64,000 nucleotides of DNA from Ianthella basta (GCA_964019415.1 OZ025875.1:7423306-7487305), one strand, 5' to 3'; positions 51,201-64,000 are shown, counted from the stretch's first letter. Made by a program: numbers and translations. The notes: generated by a model not told the origin, from the sequence alone.

Positions 51201-53101
51201 TATGAAACGTTATGCCTCAAAGCAACAACTACAGTAAATTTGCTTCTTAAAAGCATACAGCCACTATATACACATACCTGGCTAATTGTGGGAACTGTAG
51301 GTGAGTGGCATAAAATTTGTGTTGACACTTCCACCATTAACTACACATGTTATGTACATTTTTACTTTGCCCAACATAACACTGACACAATGGCAAACTA
51401 CGTATATAAGGAAACATGACAACCTGCGATCAATGCGGAATCTGAGCATACAATGACAGCCTGTACTGCCCTTGCTATATCACTGTAAACGTTTCAGCTA
51501 TTAATTTGCGATAATTTAGGCAAGAAAATGATTTAGCACATTTTTCATTATCATTCTACATTGTATCTTCTGTATAATTAGTACTCTCCAAATCCTGGAC
51601 TTTCAGAATGCTAAATTTAGTTGCTGCTAAAACTGTAGCCTTAAAGCATAATATATGTACACAAATAAGGCTGTGAAATGGACTGGCATGCCTCCAGACA
51701 CACTGTTATAGTGAACAGATATTGTAAATTATTACTCTCACTTTCCAAACAAAACTTGCATTGGATGCTTCTTTGTGTGGACCTGCTATCAGTAAATATG
51801 TCTTTAGCATGCCCAAAGTAACACTATAGCCTTTTTTGAATCATTCAATGAATGTTTTATTAGGAAGACTTCGAAGGATTAGACTTAATTGCCATGTGAT
51901 GGGAATTATGATGTATGTAATTACTTTTGGCGCGCTTCTAGCTCAACTTACGTTTATAAGTTATTTTCAAATGAAGTAAAATAATGGTAAAAATAATGCT
52001 AATTTGTCTTTTTAATGTCACACCTCTTTTAATGGAAGTCTGAGATGAAGTAATTGGTGTTATATACATTCTGTTATCAAATCAAGACAATATCCACATA
52101 TTACATGATTACATTTCATAAGAACAGTAGGGTCGATACAATCAACTCACTGGTGTCCGAGATGAAGAGATAGAAGTAATTAGTAGTTGGGTTGCTGCAG
52201 TACAATTGTCTATTGTGGAAGTTGTCTGTTGAATTCAATAACAGCATCAGTAGTGCTGTCATTGTGTTATTGGTCTGAATCACTCCATCAGTTTCTGGCA
52301 CTCCACTTCGTCTCATGAACTTAGCAGTTCCACTACTGACAGTGCAGTTGATCCTCCCAATCCCATCTGAACCAGATATCTGTTGTAGATCAGTTATGGG
52401 GAACTCATGAGGTATGAGTCTTCCATAGCTGTGGACAACACTGCCACCTGAATGTTGAGAAAGCAGTAGGATTTCACTCCAGTACACTGCTCTATGTTAC
52501 ATCACTCTACTGTAGTGTAGTGAAGGGCATACCTGTGACATTGAGTGTGAAGTTCCCATTAGCTTCCTGTTCTCCTGTAGCTGTCACCTGACAGGAGTAT
52601 GTCCCTCCATCACTTGCGGAAGTTGTGTTGACAGCCAGGATGTGTTGATTGTAGACCTTTCTACCATAATACCCTTCTACTTCACATGTTCCATTTGGAC
52701 AGGTCCAGGTGTGACTGAGTGGTGTTCCATAAGGTAGACCAACAACCTGACAGACTAGGAGGAGCTGAGTTCCAAGGGGAACTGAGTCCCCAGACGTGAG
52801 GGTACCACTGTGTGTGTAGGCATCAATTACTACAGTGACTGTTGAGGGAGAAGAAGAGGTAGCAGAGGGTCTTAGTCTACTACAACCCTGCAAAATGCCT
52901 CCCTCTCACCATTCCCTGTTGTGCTTCCTCTTGTTAAAGTGAGACTAGCCCCCTCTTCCTGACTACCACTGCCAGCTAGACCTGAAGGGAGGAAGGGACA
53001 CACTCTCCCCTCAACAAGTGCCCCTCCTCTTCACTGTAGTGTGTATCCTCACCTGATGTGGCAGTGAGTGTAGTGAGAAGTAGAATGGACAGCATCTTCA
53101 T
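48277..53101 (-). CDS. G10: Ig-Ig-FN3-FN3 receptor, longest stalk, tail-1
   Basis: Predicted 1035-aa receptor. Exons: 53101-53053, 52981-52910, 52838-52533, 52447-52151, 51140-50856, 50557-49316, 49133-48277; all phase 1. The signal peptide starts MKMLSILLLTTLTATS. Ig1 41-142, Ig2 143-241, FN3-1 242-336, FN3-2 and a stalk of about 38 repeats to 750. The tail is almost the same as G9 (YPADE, YDSV, YCDI, YAVVDKSKK, HYECS..GQDWFG, MYAVVDKSKK). Its signal, linker, Ig1 and Ig2 exons are nearly identical to those of G11, which has tail-2, so G10 and G11 are two ends of a recent recombinant. The intron between FN3-1 and FN3-2 carries a pentanucleotide array. Confidence 0.82.
49375..50302 (-). repeat. 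G10 coding minisatellite (about 38 units)
   Basis: 24-bp units inside exon 6. A multi-unit block recurs (about 49535-49655 against 49655-49775, and 49980-50060 against 50140-50220), so growth was by block duplication as well as single units. The frame is kept throughout. Confidence 0.93.
50601..50685. repeat. (ATAGT)17 pentanucleotide array
   Basis: Seventeen tandem ATAGT units in the FN3-1/FN3-2 intron of G10. The same place in G11 (near 56885) has only about two units, and G9 has one. Confidence 0.97.
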
Positions 53102-54236
<1,135 letters not shown>

Positions 54237-54365
54237 GTGATTGATGGCTACGTATACAGTATACACACACCTTAATACCCTCATACGTATGAGGGGACTC
54301 AGTTCCCCTTGGAGCTCAACTCATCCTAGTCTGTCATCAGGTTGTTGTTCTACCTTACGGAGCAG
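54237..54365 (+). pseudogene. Inverted Ig1 fragment, copy 1
   Basis: Plus-strand piece of an Ig1 exon, opposite to every real gene. It has the start (VIDGY), then after a decayed gap the GDSVPLG and ILVCQV stretch near 54293-54345, with a 3-base insertion and further changes. Flanks are not exonic. Homologous fragment at 60350-60475. Confidence 0.7.
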
Positions 54366-54742
54366 TGAAGGGGGGATGAATTGAAGCATCTTATTACTCA
54401 CTACCACCAAACTGAATGAATCATTCCTAATAATCGTTGCCATTCATTAGACATTAACACAAAGGCAACAATATAACAGCATGGTGTTCAAAATCATTCG
54501 ACAGCCATTATTCAAGTTCAAGTATACAAGTACAGTATTGCAGGGTGAACCTTGCACTGAGTGCAGTTAATACAGTGAAAATGCAGTTTGAGAATAAACA
54601 TGTACCATTGGTTTGTGTACTGTACATAAGGTTAGCTTGCACTGTAATGACTTCAGTACATACTGTAACATACGCACATAGCAGGTCACTGCATTTGTTG
54701 CAATTGGATACACTCCATTGCTATGAGTTAGCACAGCACACA

Positions 54743-54743
54743 C

Positions 54744-54826
<83 letters not shown>
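54743..54826. repeat. (CA)n microsatellite
   Basis: CA array next to the duplicated end of tail-2. Confidence 0.95.
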
Positions 54827-54829
<3 letters not shown>

Positions 54830-54873
54830 ACGTGTACACATGCACGCGCACACACTCTAATGCAGTTCCTCCT

Positions 54874-55025
54874 TCAGTGTCCCTCCTTCCCCACATCCAT
54901 TGCCTGGTAGTGATGCTCCTCCTCCTTACCCTGTGTATCCAGCTCTTGGTAGGTCCCCCCTCCCAGTTGAGTGTACACACGGTCACAATCCTGCGTACTC
55001 ACATCCAGACCCTGGTACACTGCCT

Positions 55026-55027
<2 letters not shown>
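54874..55027 (-). pseudogene. Duplicated 3' end of a tail-2 exon
   Basis: Encodes the last 50 or so codons of tail-2 (YQGLDVSTQDCD, VYTQLGGGTYQEL, HYQAMDVGKEGH, stop) with no membrane part or upstream exons. It sits just downstream of the intact G11 tail, with its own copy of the 3' flank (54545-54873 resembles 55190-55406). It breaks off into a CA array at 55028. Confidence 0.75.
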
Positions 55028-55085
<58 letters not shown>

Positions 55086-55123
55086 CACACACGTACACAT
55101 ACACACACACACAGCACACACTA
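55028..55123. repeat. (CA)n microsatellite interrupting duplicated tail
   Basis: CA-rich array with CG and TA interruptions, exactly at the 5' break of the partial tail-2 copy. Confidence 0.95.
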
Positions 55124-55406
55124 ATACAATTCCTCTTTAGAGTCCCTTCTTCCCCACATGTCATACATATTCATATACCACGTTGCAGGGTGAATCTGCA
55201 CTGAGTGCAGTTAATATAGTGAAAATGCTGTTTGAGTATAAGCATGTACCAATGACATGTAAGATTAGCTTGCATTGCAATGAGTTCAATACATACTGTA
55301 ACATACATAGCAGGTCACCGCATTTGTTGCAATTGGATGCTCTCCATTGTTATAAACTAGCAGCGCACACGCACACATACACACACACTCTAATGCAGTT
55401 CCTCCT

Positions 55407-58400
55407 TCAGTGTCCCTCCTTCCTCACATCCATTGCCTGGTAGTGATGCTCTTCCTCCTTACCCTGTGTATCCAGCTCTTGGTAGGTCCCTCCTCCCAGT
55501 TGAGTGTACACACCGTCACAATCCTGCGTACTCACATCCAGACCCTGGTACGCTGCCTCTCTCCCAACAGTGGTGCTCCCCTCATCCACAACATCATAGG
55601 TGTGGTCTTTTGTACCCTCCTCCTCTTCAAGGTGGTGTTGAGGTTGTGACAATTGAGGTGTTGTCATACTCACCTCAATTACATTACTCATCTCTTGTGA
55701 TTCTGTTATATTCTCTGCCAGCTTTCTCTTTCTCCCCTGTCCCCTTCTCCTTCGCACCACTCCAACAGCAACCCCGGCAGTGAGACTGAGTAGTGTCAGG
55801 AGAATGATGACCACTAACATGCCAACTGTAATACCAGCTATGTTCACTGCTCCACCTGTGTGGGGTGACAAGAAAGAGGAATGTACTGTATAATTATGCT
55901 GTATAGTGAAAGAAGACATATACAAGATACGTATCACTCTGACTATCCATTAGTGTACTCAAGTATATATTCTGTATCTGTCATAATGTTTGATATTGTC
56001 ATGATCAACCCTCTTCTCACTCACTGCTTACCTACTGTGCTTATATTTTCTTTTCCTGTATTGTTGGAGTTTGGTAGAGACATGCTACTGGGTGTGGGTG
56101 TGATACTTCTGCTAGATGTGGGTGTGGCAGTACTGCTGGATATGAGTTTGGTAGTGCTGCTGGATGTGTGTGTGACAATGCTGCTGGATGTGGGTGTGGC
56201 AGTGCTGCTGGATGTGGGTGTGGCAGTGCTGCTGGATGTGGGTGTGGCAGTGCTGCTAGATGTGGGTGTGGCAGTGATGCTGGATGTGGGTGTGGCAGTG
56301 ATGTTGGATGTGGGTGTGGCAGTGATGTTGGATGTGGGTGTGACAGTGCTGCTGGACATGTGTGTGTCAGTACTGGTGGATATGAGTATGGCAGTGCTGC
56401 TGAATGTGTGTGCAGCATTGCTGCTGGATGCGGGTGTGGCAGTGCTGCTGGATGTGGGTGTGGCAGTGCTGCTAGATGTGGGTGTGGCAGTGTTGCTGGA
56501 GGTGGGTGTGGCAGTGCTGCTGGATGTGGGTGTTGCAGTGATGTTGGATGTGTGTGTGTCAGTGCTGCCGGACGTGGGTGTGGCATTGCTGACATTGATA
56601 GGTGACCTTCCAGCTGAGTTCACTGCCACCACTCTGATGGTGTACTTGGTACCACTGTGTAGTCCTGTCAAGTTGTAGTGGCTGCTATCACTTGTAGTGT
56701 TGACTGAGGTCCAATTCCCACTGTCCTCTCTCTTGTACTCTATGACATAGTGCACCTCTCCATTTGGTTCAGTAGGAGGTAGCCAGTTCAGTTCAACTGT
56801 GTAATTGAGTGTTCTTGTGATAATGACATTCCTTGGGGTAGAGGGAGCTGTTAGAGAGAAGATATAGCTTAAGTTTAAACTTTCTATAGTATAGTATTGT
56901 AATTCTATAGTATTATATATGTATTAGCAGTGAGATGTCACAGGTACAGTAATGACCATTATTATAGTGATCATTACATTTGACTACACAATGAGATATG
57001 CTTAAGAGATGCACTGTTAACTTTGCCATTCTTAATGCATTGTATTGGCAAGCACAACTCACGTGCTTCTCCAGTAGTGACACTCTCCACTGCTGGTGAT
57101 GCACTCCTGCTACCATTACCAAGTGCCCATGCTGTAATCCTGTACTGAGCACCTGGTACTGCAGGGCTGATTGGAACATTCATTCCTCCACTTGTAGTCA
57201 CATACTCTCCTATCATTGGTACTCCAAAGCGGAACACCTCATATCCAGAAATCAATGAAGTTGTTACATTATCTGTTCTCTCCACCCAATACCACAATGA
57301 CATATTTGTAGCTCTGTTCAAAGTGAGATTTGGTTGACTGATGGGATCTGAATAATGTGAGGTAGGCATGGAGAAGTCTGCTATGAGCCTGAACTCTACA
57401 ATTATGGTATGAAACATACATGCCTCAAAGCAGCAACTACAGAAAATGTGCTTCTTATAGCATACAGCCACTATATGCCCCTACCTGGCTAATTGTGGGA
57501 ACTGTAGGTGAGTGGCATAAAATATGTCGATACTTCCACCATTAACTACACACGTTATGTACATCTTTACTTTGCCCAACATAACACTGACACAATGGCA
57601 AACTACGTATATAAGGAAACATGACAACCTGCAATCAATGCAGAATTTGAGCATACAAGACAGCCTGTACTGCCCTTGCTATGTCACTGTAAAAGTTCCA
57701 ATTATTGATTTGCGTTAATTTAGGCAAGGAAAGCTCACTCACATATACTGCAAGATGTAGTGTACAACTACAACATTCTGAATTATATAATAAAATGAGG
57801 AAGGAAAGGAAATGAAGCATGAAAGAAAACGAGACAAGGAAATAATTTAGCACATTTTTCACTATCATTCTACATTGTATCTTCTGTATAATTAGTACTT
57901 TCCAAATTCTGGACTTTCTGAATGCTAAATTGTAGTTGCTGCTGAAATTGTAGCCTTAAAGCATATACACAAATAAGGCTGTGAAATGGACTGGCATGCC
58001 TCCAGGCACACTGTTATAGTAAACAGGTATGTAAATTATTGCTCTGAGACTCACTTTCCAAACAAAACTTGCATGGGATGCTTCTTTGTATGGACCTGCT
58101 ATCAGTAAACGTGCCTTTAGCATGCCCAAAGTAACACTACAGCCTTTCTTGAATCATTCAATGAATGTTTTATTAGGAAGACTTCGAAGGATTGGACTTA
58201 ATTGCCATGTGACGGGAATTATGTATGTAATTACTTTTGGTGCACTTCTAGCTCAACTTATGTTTATAAGTTATTTTCAAATGAAGTCAAATAACGGTAA
58301 AAATAATTCTAATTTGTCTTTTTAATGTCACTCTTCATGCATGATAGGTGCAATCTCATGGAAGTCTGAGAAGAAGTAAATGGTGTTATATACATTCTGT

Positions 58401-59445
58401 TATCAAATCAAGACAATATCCACATATCACATAACATCCACATATTACATGATTACATTTCATAAGAACAGTAGGGTCGATACAATCAACTCACTGGTGT
58501 CCGAGATGAAGAGATAGAAGTAATTAGTAGTTGGGTTGCTGCAGTACAATTGTCTATTGTGGAAGTTGTCTGTTGAATTCAATAACAGCATCAGTAGTGC
58601 TGTCATTGTGTTATTGGTCTGAATCACTCCATCAGTTTCTGGCACTCCACTTCGTCTCATGAACTTAGCAGTTCCACTACTGACAGTGCAGTTGATCCTC
58701 CCAATCCCATCTGAACCAGACATCTGTTGTAGATCAGTTATGGGGAACTCATGAGGTATGAGTCTTCCATAGCTGTGGACAACACTGCCACCTGAATGTT
58801 GAGAAAGCAGTAGGATTTCACTCCAGTACACTGCTCTATGTTACATCACTCTACTGTAGTGTAGTGAAGGGCATACCTGTGACATTGAGTGTGAAGTTCC
58901 CATTAGCTTCCTGTTCTCCTGTAGCTGTCACCTGACAGGAGTATGTCCCTCCATCACTTGCGGAAGTTGTGTTGACAGCCAGGATGTGTTGATTGTAGAC
59001 CTTTCTACCATAATACCCTTCTACTTCACATGTTCCATTTGGACAGGTCCAGGTGTGACTGAGTGGTGTTCCATAAGGTAGACCAACAACCTGACAGACT
59101 AGGAGGAGCTGAGTTCCAAAGTGAACTGAGTCCCCAGATGTGAGGGTACCACTGTGTGTGTAGGCATCAATTACTACAGTGACTGTTGAGGGAGAAGAAG
59201 AGGTAGCAGAGGGTCTTAGTCTACTACAACCCTGCAAAATGCCTCCCTCTCACCATTCCCTGTTGTGCTTCCTCTTGTCAAAGTGAGACTAGCCCCCTCT
59301 TCCTGACTACCACTGCCAGCTAGACCTGAAGGGAGGAAGGGACACACTCTCCCCTCAACAAGTGCCCCTCCTCCTCACTGTAGTGTGTATCCTCACCTGA
59401 TGTGGCAGTGAGTGTAGTGAGAAGTAGAATGGACAGCATCTTCAT
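55407..59445 (-). CDS. G11: Ig-Ig-FN3-FN3 receptor, long stalk, tail-2
   Basis: Predicted 757-aa receptor. Exons: 59445-59397, 59325-59254, 59182-58877, 58791-58495, 57347-57063, 56847-56032, 55855-55407; all phase 1. Signal, linker, Ig1 and Ig2 are nearly identical to G10 (one residue differs in the Ig2 reading frame, two in Ig1: SVHFG for SVPLG). FN3-1 242-336; FN3-2 and about 21 stalk repeats to 608. The tail is tail-2: helix LVVIILLTLLSLTAGVAVGVV, basic RRRRGQGRKRK, then YDVV, AAYQGL, GVYTQL, TYQEL, HYQAM. The -2 residues before YQGL and YTQL differ from G2, so these are Yxx(L/M) motifs rather than strict ITIMs. A G10-like ectodomain joined to a tail-2 cytoplasmic part. Confidence 0.82.
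56083..56602 (-). repeat. G11 coding minisatellite (about 21 units)
   Basis: 24-bp units coding TATPTSSS-like repeats inside exon 6; frame kept. Confidence 0.92.
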
Positions 59446-60349
59446 CCTCCACCTTGTCCTCCACTCTAAACAGTACCCTACACAATTACAGTACATACGT
59501 ACGTGTGTATCAACTCTAAATAACACACACTGCCTGTGTACACAGGCTTTCATTATGCACACTTGGCTACATGTGTGCATGTATAAGTATTCTGTACATG
59601 AAGATCTTTTGGCTTCCTCTCCTTAATTGTGTATAAACATACTTATTATGCCACTAGTTGTGGTTAGTACTGTGGCATCCCATTAGTGTGTTATGACTTA
59701 TTACTGGAGTACCTCATTAGGGCCTCTTTAATTGAATGTGATATTTCTAATAATTCTGTCCATGTGTAGTGTAGGTACATACTGTACACATGTTGTTCCT
59801 GGTGCATCATACTGTATGTAATGACAGTATGGTTACCTATGTGCTATATATTATCACCGTTTATATGTATGCACCTACAGTATGTAGTCCTTGCTGAGTG
59901 AATAACCATACAGGGTCAGCAACTGATTCGGACATCTCTTCATGTACAGTAAATGCATGCTACTATACTGTACGTCTGTTGTGGTCTGAGTGGGAATCTT
60001 GTAGATTCTTAAAGTGCTGTCTGTGCACATGTGTTCGTGTGGTAGCTCACCATGCACCATCTGTGAGCCTACGTAAAGTATTCATATAGTATAGATTCTC
60101 ATTATGTCACATACAGTCTGACATGTACAGTGTACAGTAGATACAGTATACCTCTTTTCCTCAAGAGAAAAGATGGAATGAGACCATACAGTATAATTAT
60201 TTTACAGTGAAATCCTCACATCACACACAAACACGCCAGGGTCATTCAAGGCAGCGGAGAGCTAAGACATGCACTTCTTTTGTTTAATCATACATTGCAG
60301 TCAAAGAAGAATAACCAGCTCATCATTGGGCCTGACTATCATGAAGTGG
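59446..60349. other. Conserved 5' flank of G11 and 3' flank of G12 unit
   Basis: 59446-60235 copies the 5' flanks of G9 and G10. At 60236 it joins, without a CA array, to sequence matching 54118 onward. No gene seen. Confidence 0.5.
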
Positions 60350-60475
60350 GTGATTGATGGCTATATACGTATATGCACACACTTTATACCCTCATATGTA
60401 TGTGGGGACTCAGTTCCCCTTGGAGCTCAACTCATCCTAGTCTGTCAGGTTGTTGGTCTACCTTATGGAACAGTG
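60350..60475 (+). pseudogene. Inverted Ig1 fragment, copy 2
   Basis: Plus-strand Ig1 piece with VIDGY, then GDSVPLG and LILVCQVVGLPYGT in one open frame that ends soon after. Better preserved than copy 1. No splice-linked exons around it. Confidence 0.7.
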
Positions 60476-60904
60476 AAGTGGGAATGAATTGAAGCATCTC
60501 ATTACTCACTACCACCAAACTGAATGAATCATTCCTACTACAAGGCAACAATATAACAACTGGTGTTCAAACACACTCGACATTATTCAAATTCAAGTAT
60601 ACAAGTACAGTATTGCAGGGTGAACCTTACACTGAGTGTAGTTAATACAGTGAAAATGCAGTTTGAGAATAAACATGTACCATTGGCATATGTACTGTAC
60701 ATAAGGTTAGCTTGCACTGCAATGAGTTCAGTACATACTGTAACATACGCACATAGCAGGTCACTGCATTTGTTGCAATTGGATACACTCCATTGCTATG
60801 AGTTAGCACAGCACACACTCATGCACACACTCATGCACACACACATACACACACACGTGCGCGCGTACACACGCACGCACACACACTCTAATGCAGTTCC
60901 TCCT

Positions 60905-62772
60905 TCAGTATCCCTCCTTCCCCACATCCATTGCCTGGTAGTGATGCTCCTCCTCCTTACCCTGTGTATCCAGCTCTTGGTAGGTCCCTCCTCCCAGTTG
61001 AGTGTACACACCGTCACAATCCTGCGTACTCACATCCAGACCCTGGTACACTGCCTCTCTCCCAACAGTGGTGCTCCCCTCATCCACAACATCATAGGTG
61101 TGGTCTTTTGTACCCTCCTCCTCTTCAAGTTGGTGTTGAGGTTGTGACAGTTGAGGTGCTATCTCACTCACCTCAATTACATTACTCATTTCTTGTGATT
61201 CTGTTTTATTCTCTGGTAGGTTTCTCTTTCTCCCCTGTGCTCTTCTCTTCAGCACCACTCCAACAGCAACCCCGGCAGTGAGACTGAGTAGTGTCAGGAG
61301 AATGATGACCACCAGCGTGCCAACTGAAATAGCAGCAGCTATGTTTATTGCTCCACCTGTATAATGTGACAAGAAAGAGGAACAGTTGTATACAGTGAAA
61401 GATAACATACCACTCTGACTATCCATTAGTGAACTGAAGTATATTCTGTATCTGTCATATGACATGCATTGTCATGATCATCCCTCTTCTCACTCACTGC
61501 TTACCTACTGTGCCTATATTATTTTCTCCTGTGTTGTTGGAGTTTGGTATGGCAGTGCTGCTGGATATGGGTGTGGCAGTGCTGCTGGATGTGTATGTGG
61601 CAGTGCTGCTGGATGTGGGTGTGGCAGTGCTGCTGGATGTGGGTGTGGCAGTGCTGTTGGATGTGGGTGTGGCAGTGCTGCTGGATGTGGGTGTGTCAGT
61701 GCTGCTGGATGTTGGTGTGGCAGTGCTGCTGGATGTGGGTGTGGCAGTGCTGCTGGATGTGGGTGTGTCAGTGCTGCTGGATGTTGGTGTGGCAGTGCTG
61801 CTGGATGTGGGTGTGGCAGTGCTGCTGGATGTGGGTGTGGCAGTGCTGTTGGATGTGGGTGTGTCAGTGCTGCTGGATGTGGGTGTGGCAGTGCTGCTGA
61901 ATGTGGGTGTGGCAGTGCTGCTGGATGTTGGTGTGGCAGTGCTGCTGGATGTGGGTGTGTCAGTGCTGCTGGATGTGGGTGTGGCAACACCATTGGATGT
62001 GGGTGTGGTAGTGCTGCTGGATGTGGGTGTGGTAGTGCTGCTGGATGTGGGTGTGTCAGTGCTGCTGGATGTGGGTGTGGTAGTCCTGTTGGATGAGGGA
62101 ATGGCAGTGCTGCTGGATCTGTGAGTGTCAGTGCTGCTGGATGTGGGTGTGTCAGTGCTGCTGGATGTGGGTGTGGCAGTGCTGCTGGATGTGGGTGTGG
62201 CAGTGCTGCTGGATGTGGGTGTGTCAGTGCTGCTGGATGTGGGTGTGTCAGTGCTGCTGGATGTGGGTGTGGCAGTGCTGCTGGATGTGGGTGTGGCAGT
62301 GATGTTGGATGAGGGAATGGCAGTGCTGCTGGATCTGTGAGTGTCAGTGCTGCTGGATGTGGTTGTGGCAGTGCTGCTGGATGTGGGTGTGGTAGTCCTG
62401 TTGGGTGAGGGAATGGCAGCGCTGCTGGATGTGGGTGTGTCAGTGCTGCTGGATGTGGGCGTGGCAGTGCTGTAGGGAGTAGGTGTGATGGATGCTATTT
62501 CAATTCTGATAGGAGTGCTTTCATGACGCCCAGCTGAGTTCACTGTCACCACTCTGATGGTGTAGTTGGTACCAATGTATAGTCCTGTCAAGATGAAGTG
62601 GATCTAGATAATGGCATCTAGTGGACCTAGACCATGGCTATATTACACAGTACTAGCAGGGAAGCATAAGCAGTTTACTCTCTCTCAGTGTGTGTATGTA
62701 CAAGTGTGGTATGGTGGGCGTGTCCTCACCTGATGTGACAGTAAGTGTAGTGAAAAACAACATGAACAGCAT
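60905..62772 (-). CDS. G12: Ig-less mucin-stalk receptor with tail-2
   Basis: Predicted 524-aa protein. Exons: 62772-62730, 62584-61505, 61356-60905; phase 1 at both junctions and open throughout. Signal peptide MLFMLFFTTLTVTS. Linker, Ig1, Ig2, FN3-1 and the first half of FN3-2 are absent. The second exon begins at a CTTGACAG|GA site that is internal FN3-2 coding sequence in all paralogues, continues with GLYIGTNYTIRVVTVNSAGR, then about 39 Ser/Thr/Pro repeats. The tail is tail-2 close to G11: VVIILLTLLSLTAGVAVGVV, YDVV, AVYQGL, GVYTQL, TYQEL, HYQAM. It may be a functional mucin-like molecule with the same signalling tail but no Ig binding head, or a deletion product whose cryptic splice happens to keep the frame. 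The intron is 145 nt. Confidence 0.6.
61542..62482 (-). repeat. G12 coding minisatellite (about 39 units)
   Basis: The most regular and among the longest arrays. 24-bp units alternate TATPTSSS and TDTPTSSS, with multi-unit block duplications (for example the TDTHRSSSTAIPSS block twice, near 62090-62130 and 62300-62345). Frame kept. Confidence 0.93.
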
Positions 62773-64000
62773 CCTCCTTGACTCTACCAAGCACTCTAAA
62801 CTTGTGAGTATGTACGTATACATTGAAATGTACATTTATAGTAGCATGTATTACACTATAGTCTGCAGAAGTAACCCTGATTACTTCCTCTTCCTGTGTA
62901 TGTATTCTGGCCTTTTATGGTATGCAATAGAGTGAACCCACTGTAACCACTAGCATGTTATGACTATTAGGAGTACCTCATCAGTACCTCTAAATTATTG
63001 CGTTAAGGAACAGTTGTGTTTATGGCTGCACTATAAGTGCTGTGGAAGTGCATCAATATAGCCACTTATCTTCCTGTTTCTGTTTTACAATGAATGATTA
63101 ATTATTTGAGTGTGTAATCACGCATCCCTCTATTGGTCATCTAGTACAGCAGGGAGAATGCCATTAGAACTGGAGGCAGCTCCTATACAGTCAAGCTCCA
63201 TAGCTGGGTGAAGGTTGCAGATTACATTACATGATGGGAGTGATAATGAGACAGCACATTAATCACATAATTCCTAGTGGATAAATGCTGTTAGCTGACA
63301 AGTAGATGTGGAATGTGCTGAAATTTGCATAGAGTGACTACCTAACACTGCAAAGGAAAGTGCATGTGCATAAAAAGGAAAGACGAATAACAAGCTAGAG
63401 AAATAATTTAATATACAAATTAGTGTATAAAATATGAAACATGGACACTCACAAATTCTGCCACATACAGTACCTAGTCTAGAATGTGCATGACATGACA
63501 GCAATGTTATATTATAGCAGAATTCACATCAGTCAACACATAGTTATAATGTTGTTTGTCAGTCATGCAGTTAACGTTCACGCTCCAATATCTACAGTAT
63601 ATGTCCTATATAGTATCAATGGTTTGGTACTCCATTGCTGCTGTTTGCAGACTGATATACACTGTATGCCACTTGCAAGCAGGAGGTAAGATGGGAATGG
63701 AACCTTTAAGAAATGTGATTACAATACCTTACACAATACCTTCTTAGTTGTAGCAATGCAATCCTCTATACTGTAGATAGGCCATTACTGATTTATGCTA
63801 AGTGGCAGTTAATGTATTTGTTTAACTGACTGTAAACCCACCGGACTAATCAGCCAGATAACATACCAACTCTGCTAATATTGCTCAAATAATCTCCAAA
63901 GTGAAGAGCTGTTCTTTCTTCCACATTTAATCAAAATGTTAGGTACAGTAAGTCACTGGCTAAGCCACTGTATATGGAAAGTGATATTTTGGCAACATTC
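62773..64000. other. 5' flank of G12 and window end
   Basis: No gene, RNA gene or repeat family recognised. Open frames are short and without domains. The array may continue beyond the window, since another tail exon could lie further right. Confidence 0.4.

Noticed and set aside
55407..55855. Canonical ITAM in tail-2
   Set aside because: YTQL and YQEL are separated by four residues, and the next Yxx(V/M) by ten; neither matches the 6-8 spacing.
61464..62096. Gly/Cys-rich plus-strand frame (GCGSAAGC repeats)
   Set aside because: Another frame of the same minisatellite; no start context, splice partners or domain.

Overview
This is animal (metazoan) nuclear DNA. It has intron-containing genes with GT-AG junctions, extracellular Ig and fibronectin type III (FN3) domains, single-pass membrane segments with tyrosine-rich tails, and many (CA)n arrays. 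Short introns and Ig/FN3 receptors with tyrosine tails make a marine invertebrate, possibly a demosponge, my best guess, but nothing here fixes the species. Nothing resembles a prokaryotic or organelle genome.

The window is almost entirely one tandem array of paralogous receptor genes, all on the minus strand. I label them G1 to G12 from left to right; transcription runs right to left. A standard gene has seven exons, all joined in phase 1: (1) a 49-nt signal-peptide exon, (2) a 69-72-nt linker, (3) Ig1, (4) Ig2, (5) FN3-1, (6) FN3-2 plus a Ser/Thr/Pro stalk built from a 24-bp minisatellite, and (7) one long exon holding the membrane segment, the whole cytoplasmic tail and the stop. I traced junctions by hand. 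For G1, G2, G3, G5, G7, G8, G9, G10, G11 and G12 the exon sums are exact multiples of three with no internal stop.

Two tail classes alternate. Tail-1 (G1, G3, G5, G7, G8, G9, G10) is lysine-rich with YAVVDKS, HYESS/HYECS and YDEI motifs. Tail-2 (G2, G4, G6, G11, G12) is short and acidic, with five spaced Yxx(V/L/M) motifs, some fitting the ITIM consensus. Left block (1-34.6 kb): G1+G2, G3+G4 and G5+G6 are three copies of a tail-1/tail-2 gene pair with a period of about 9-10 kb, followed by G7. Decayed remnants of a third tail type (tail-3) lie in three spacers. Right block (36-62.8 kb): G8 is divergent; G9 and G10 are a recent tandem duplication; G10 and G11 have nearly identical N-terminal halves but different tail classes; G12 lacks Ig1, Ig2 and FN3-1 yet keeps an open reading frame.

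G4 is broken: its 5' end has been replaced by a retroelement reverse-transcriptase fragment. G6 carries a 2-nt insertion in Ig1. Other non-genic features are two foldback elements (about 18.0 kb and 35.6-35.8 kb, the second with a hammerhead-ribozyme-like core), inverted Ig1 fragments, a pentanucleotide array and large CA arrays at duplication edges.

Interpretation (inference): this looks like a rapidly evolving self/non-self or immune-type receptor cluster, in the style of paired activating/inhibitory receptors or the Hydractinia Alr complex. Variation arises through exon exchange, stalk-length change and tail swapping.
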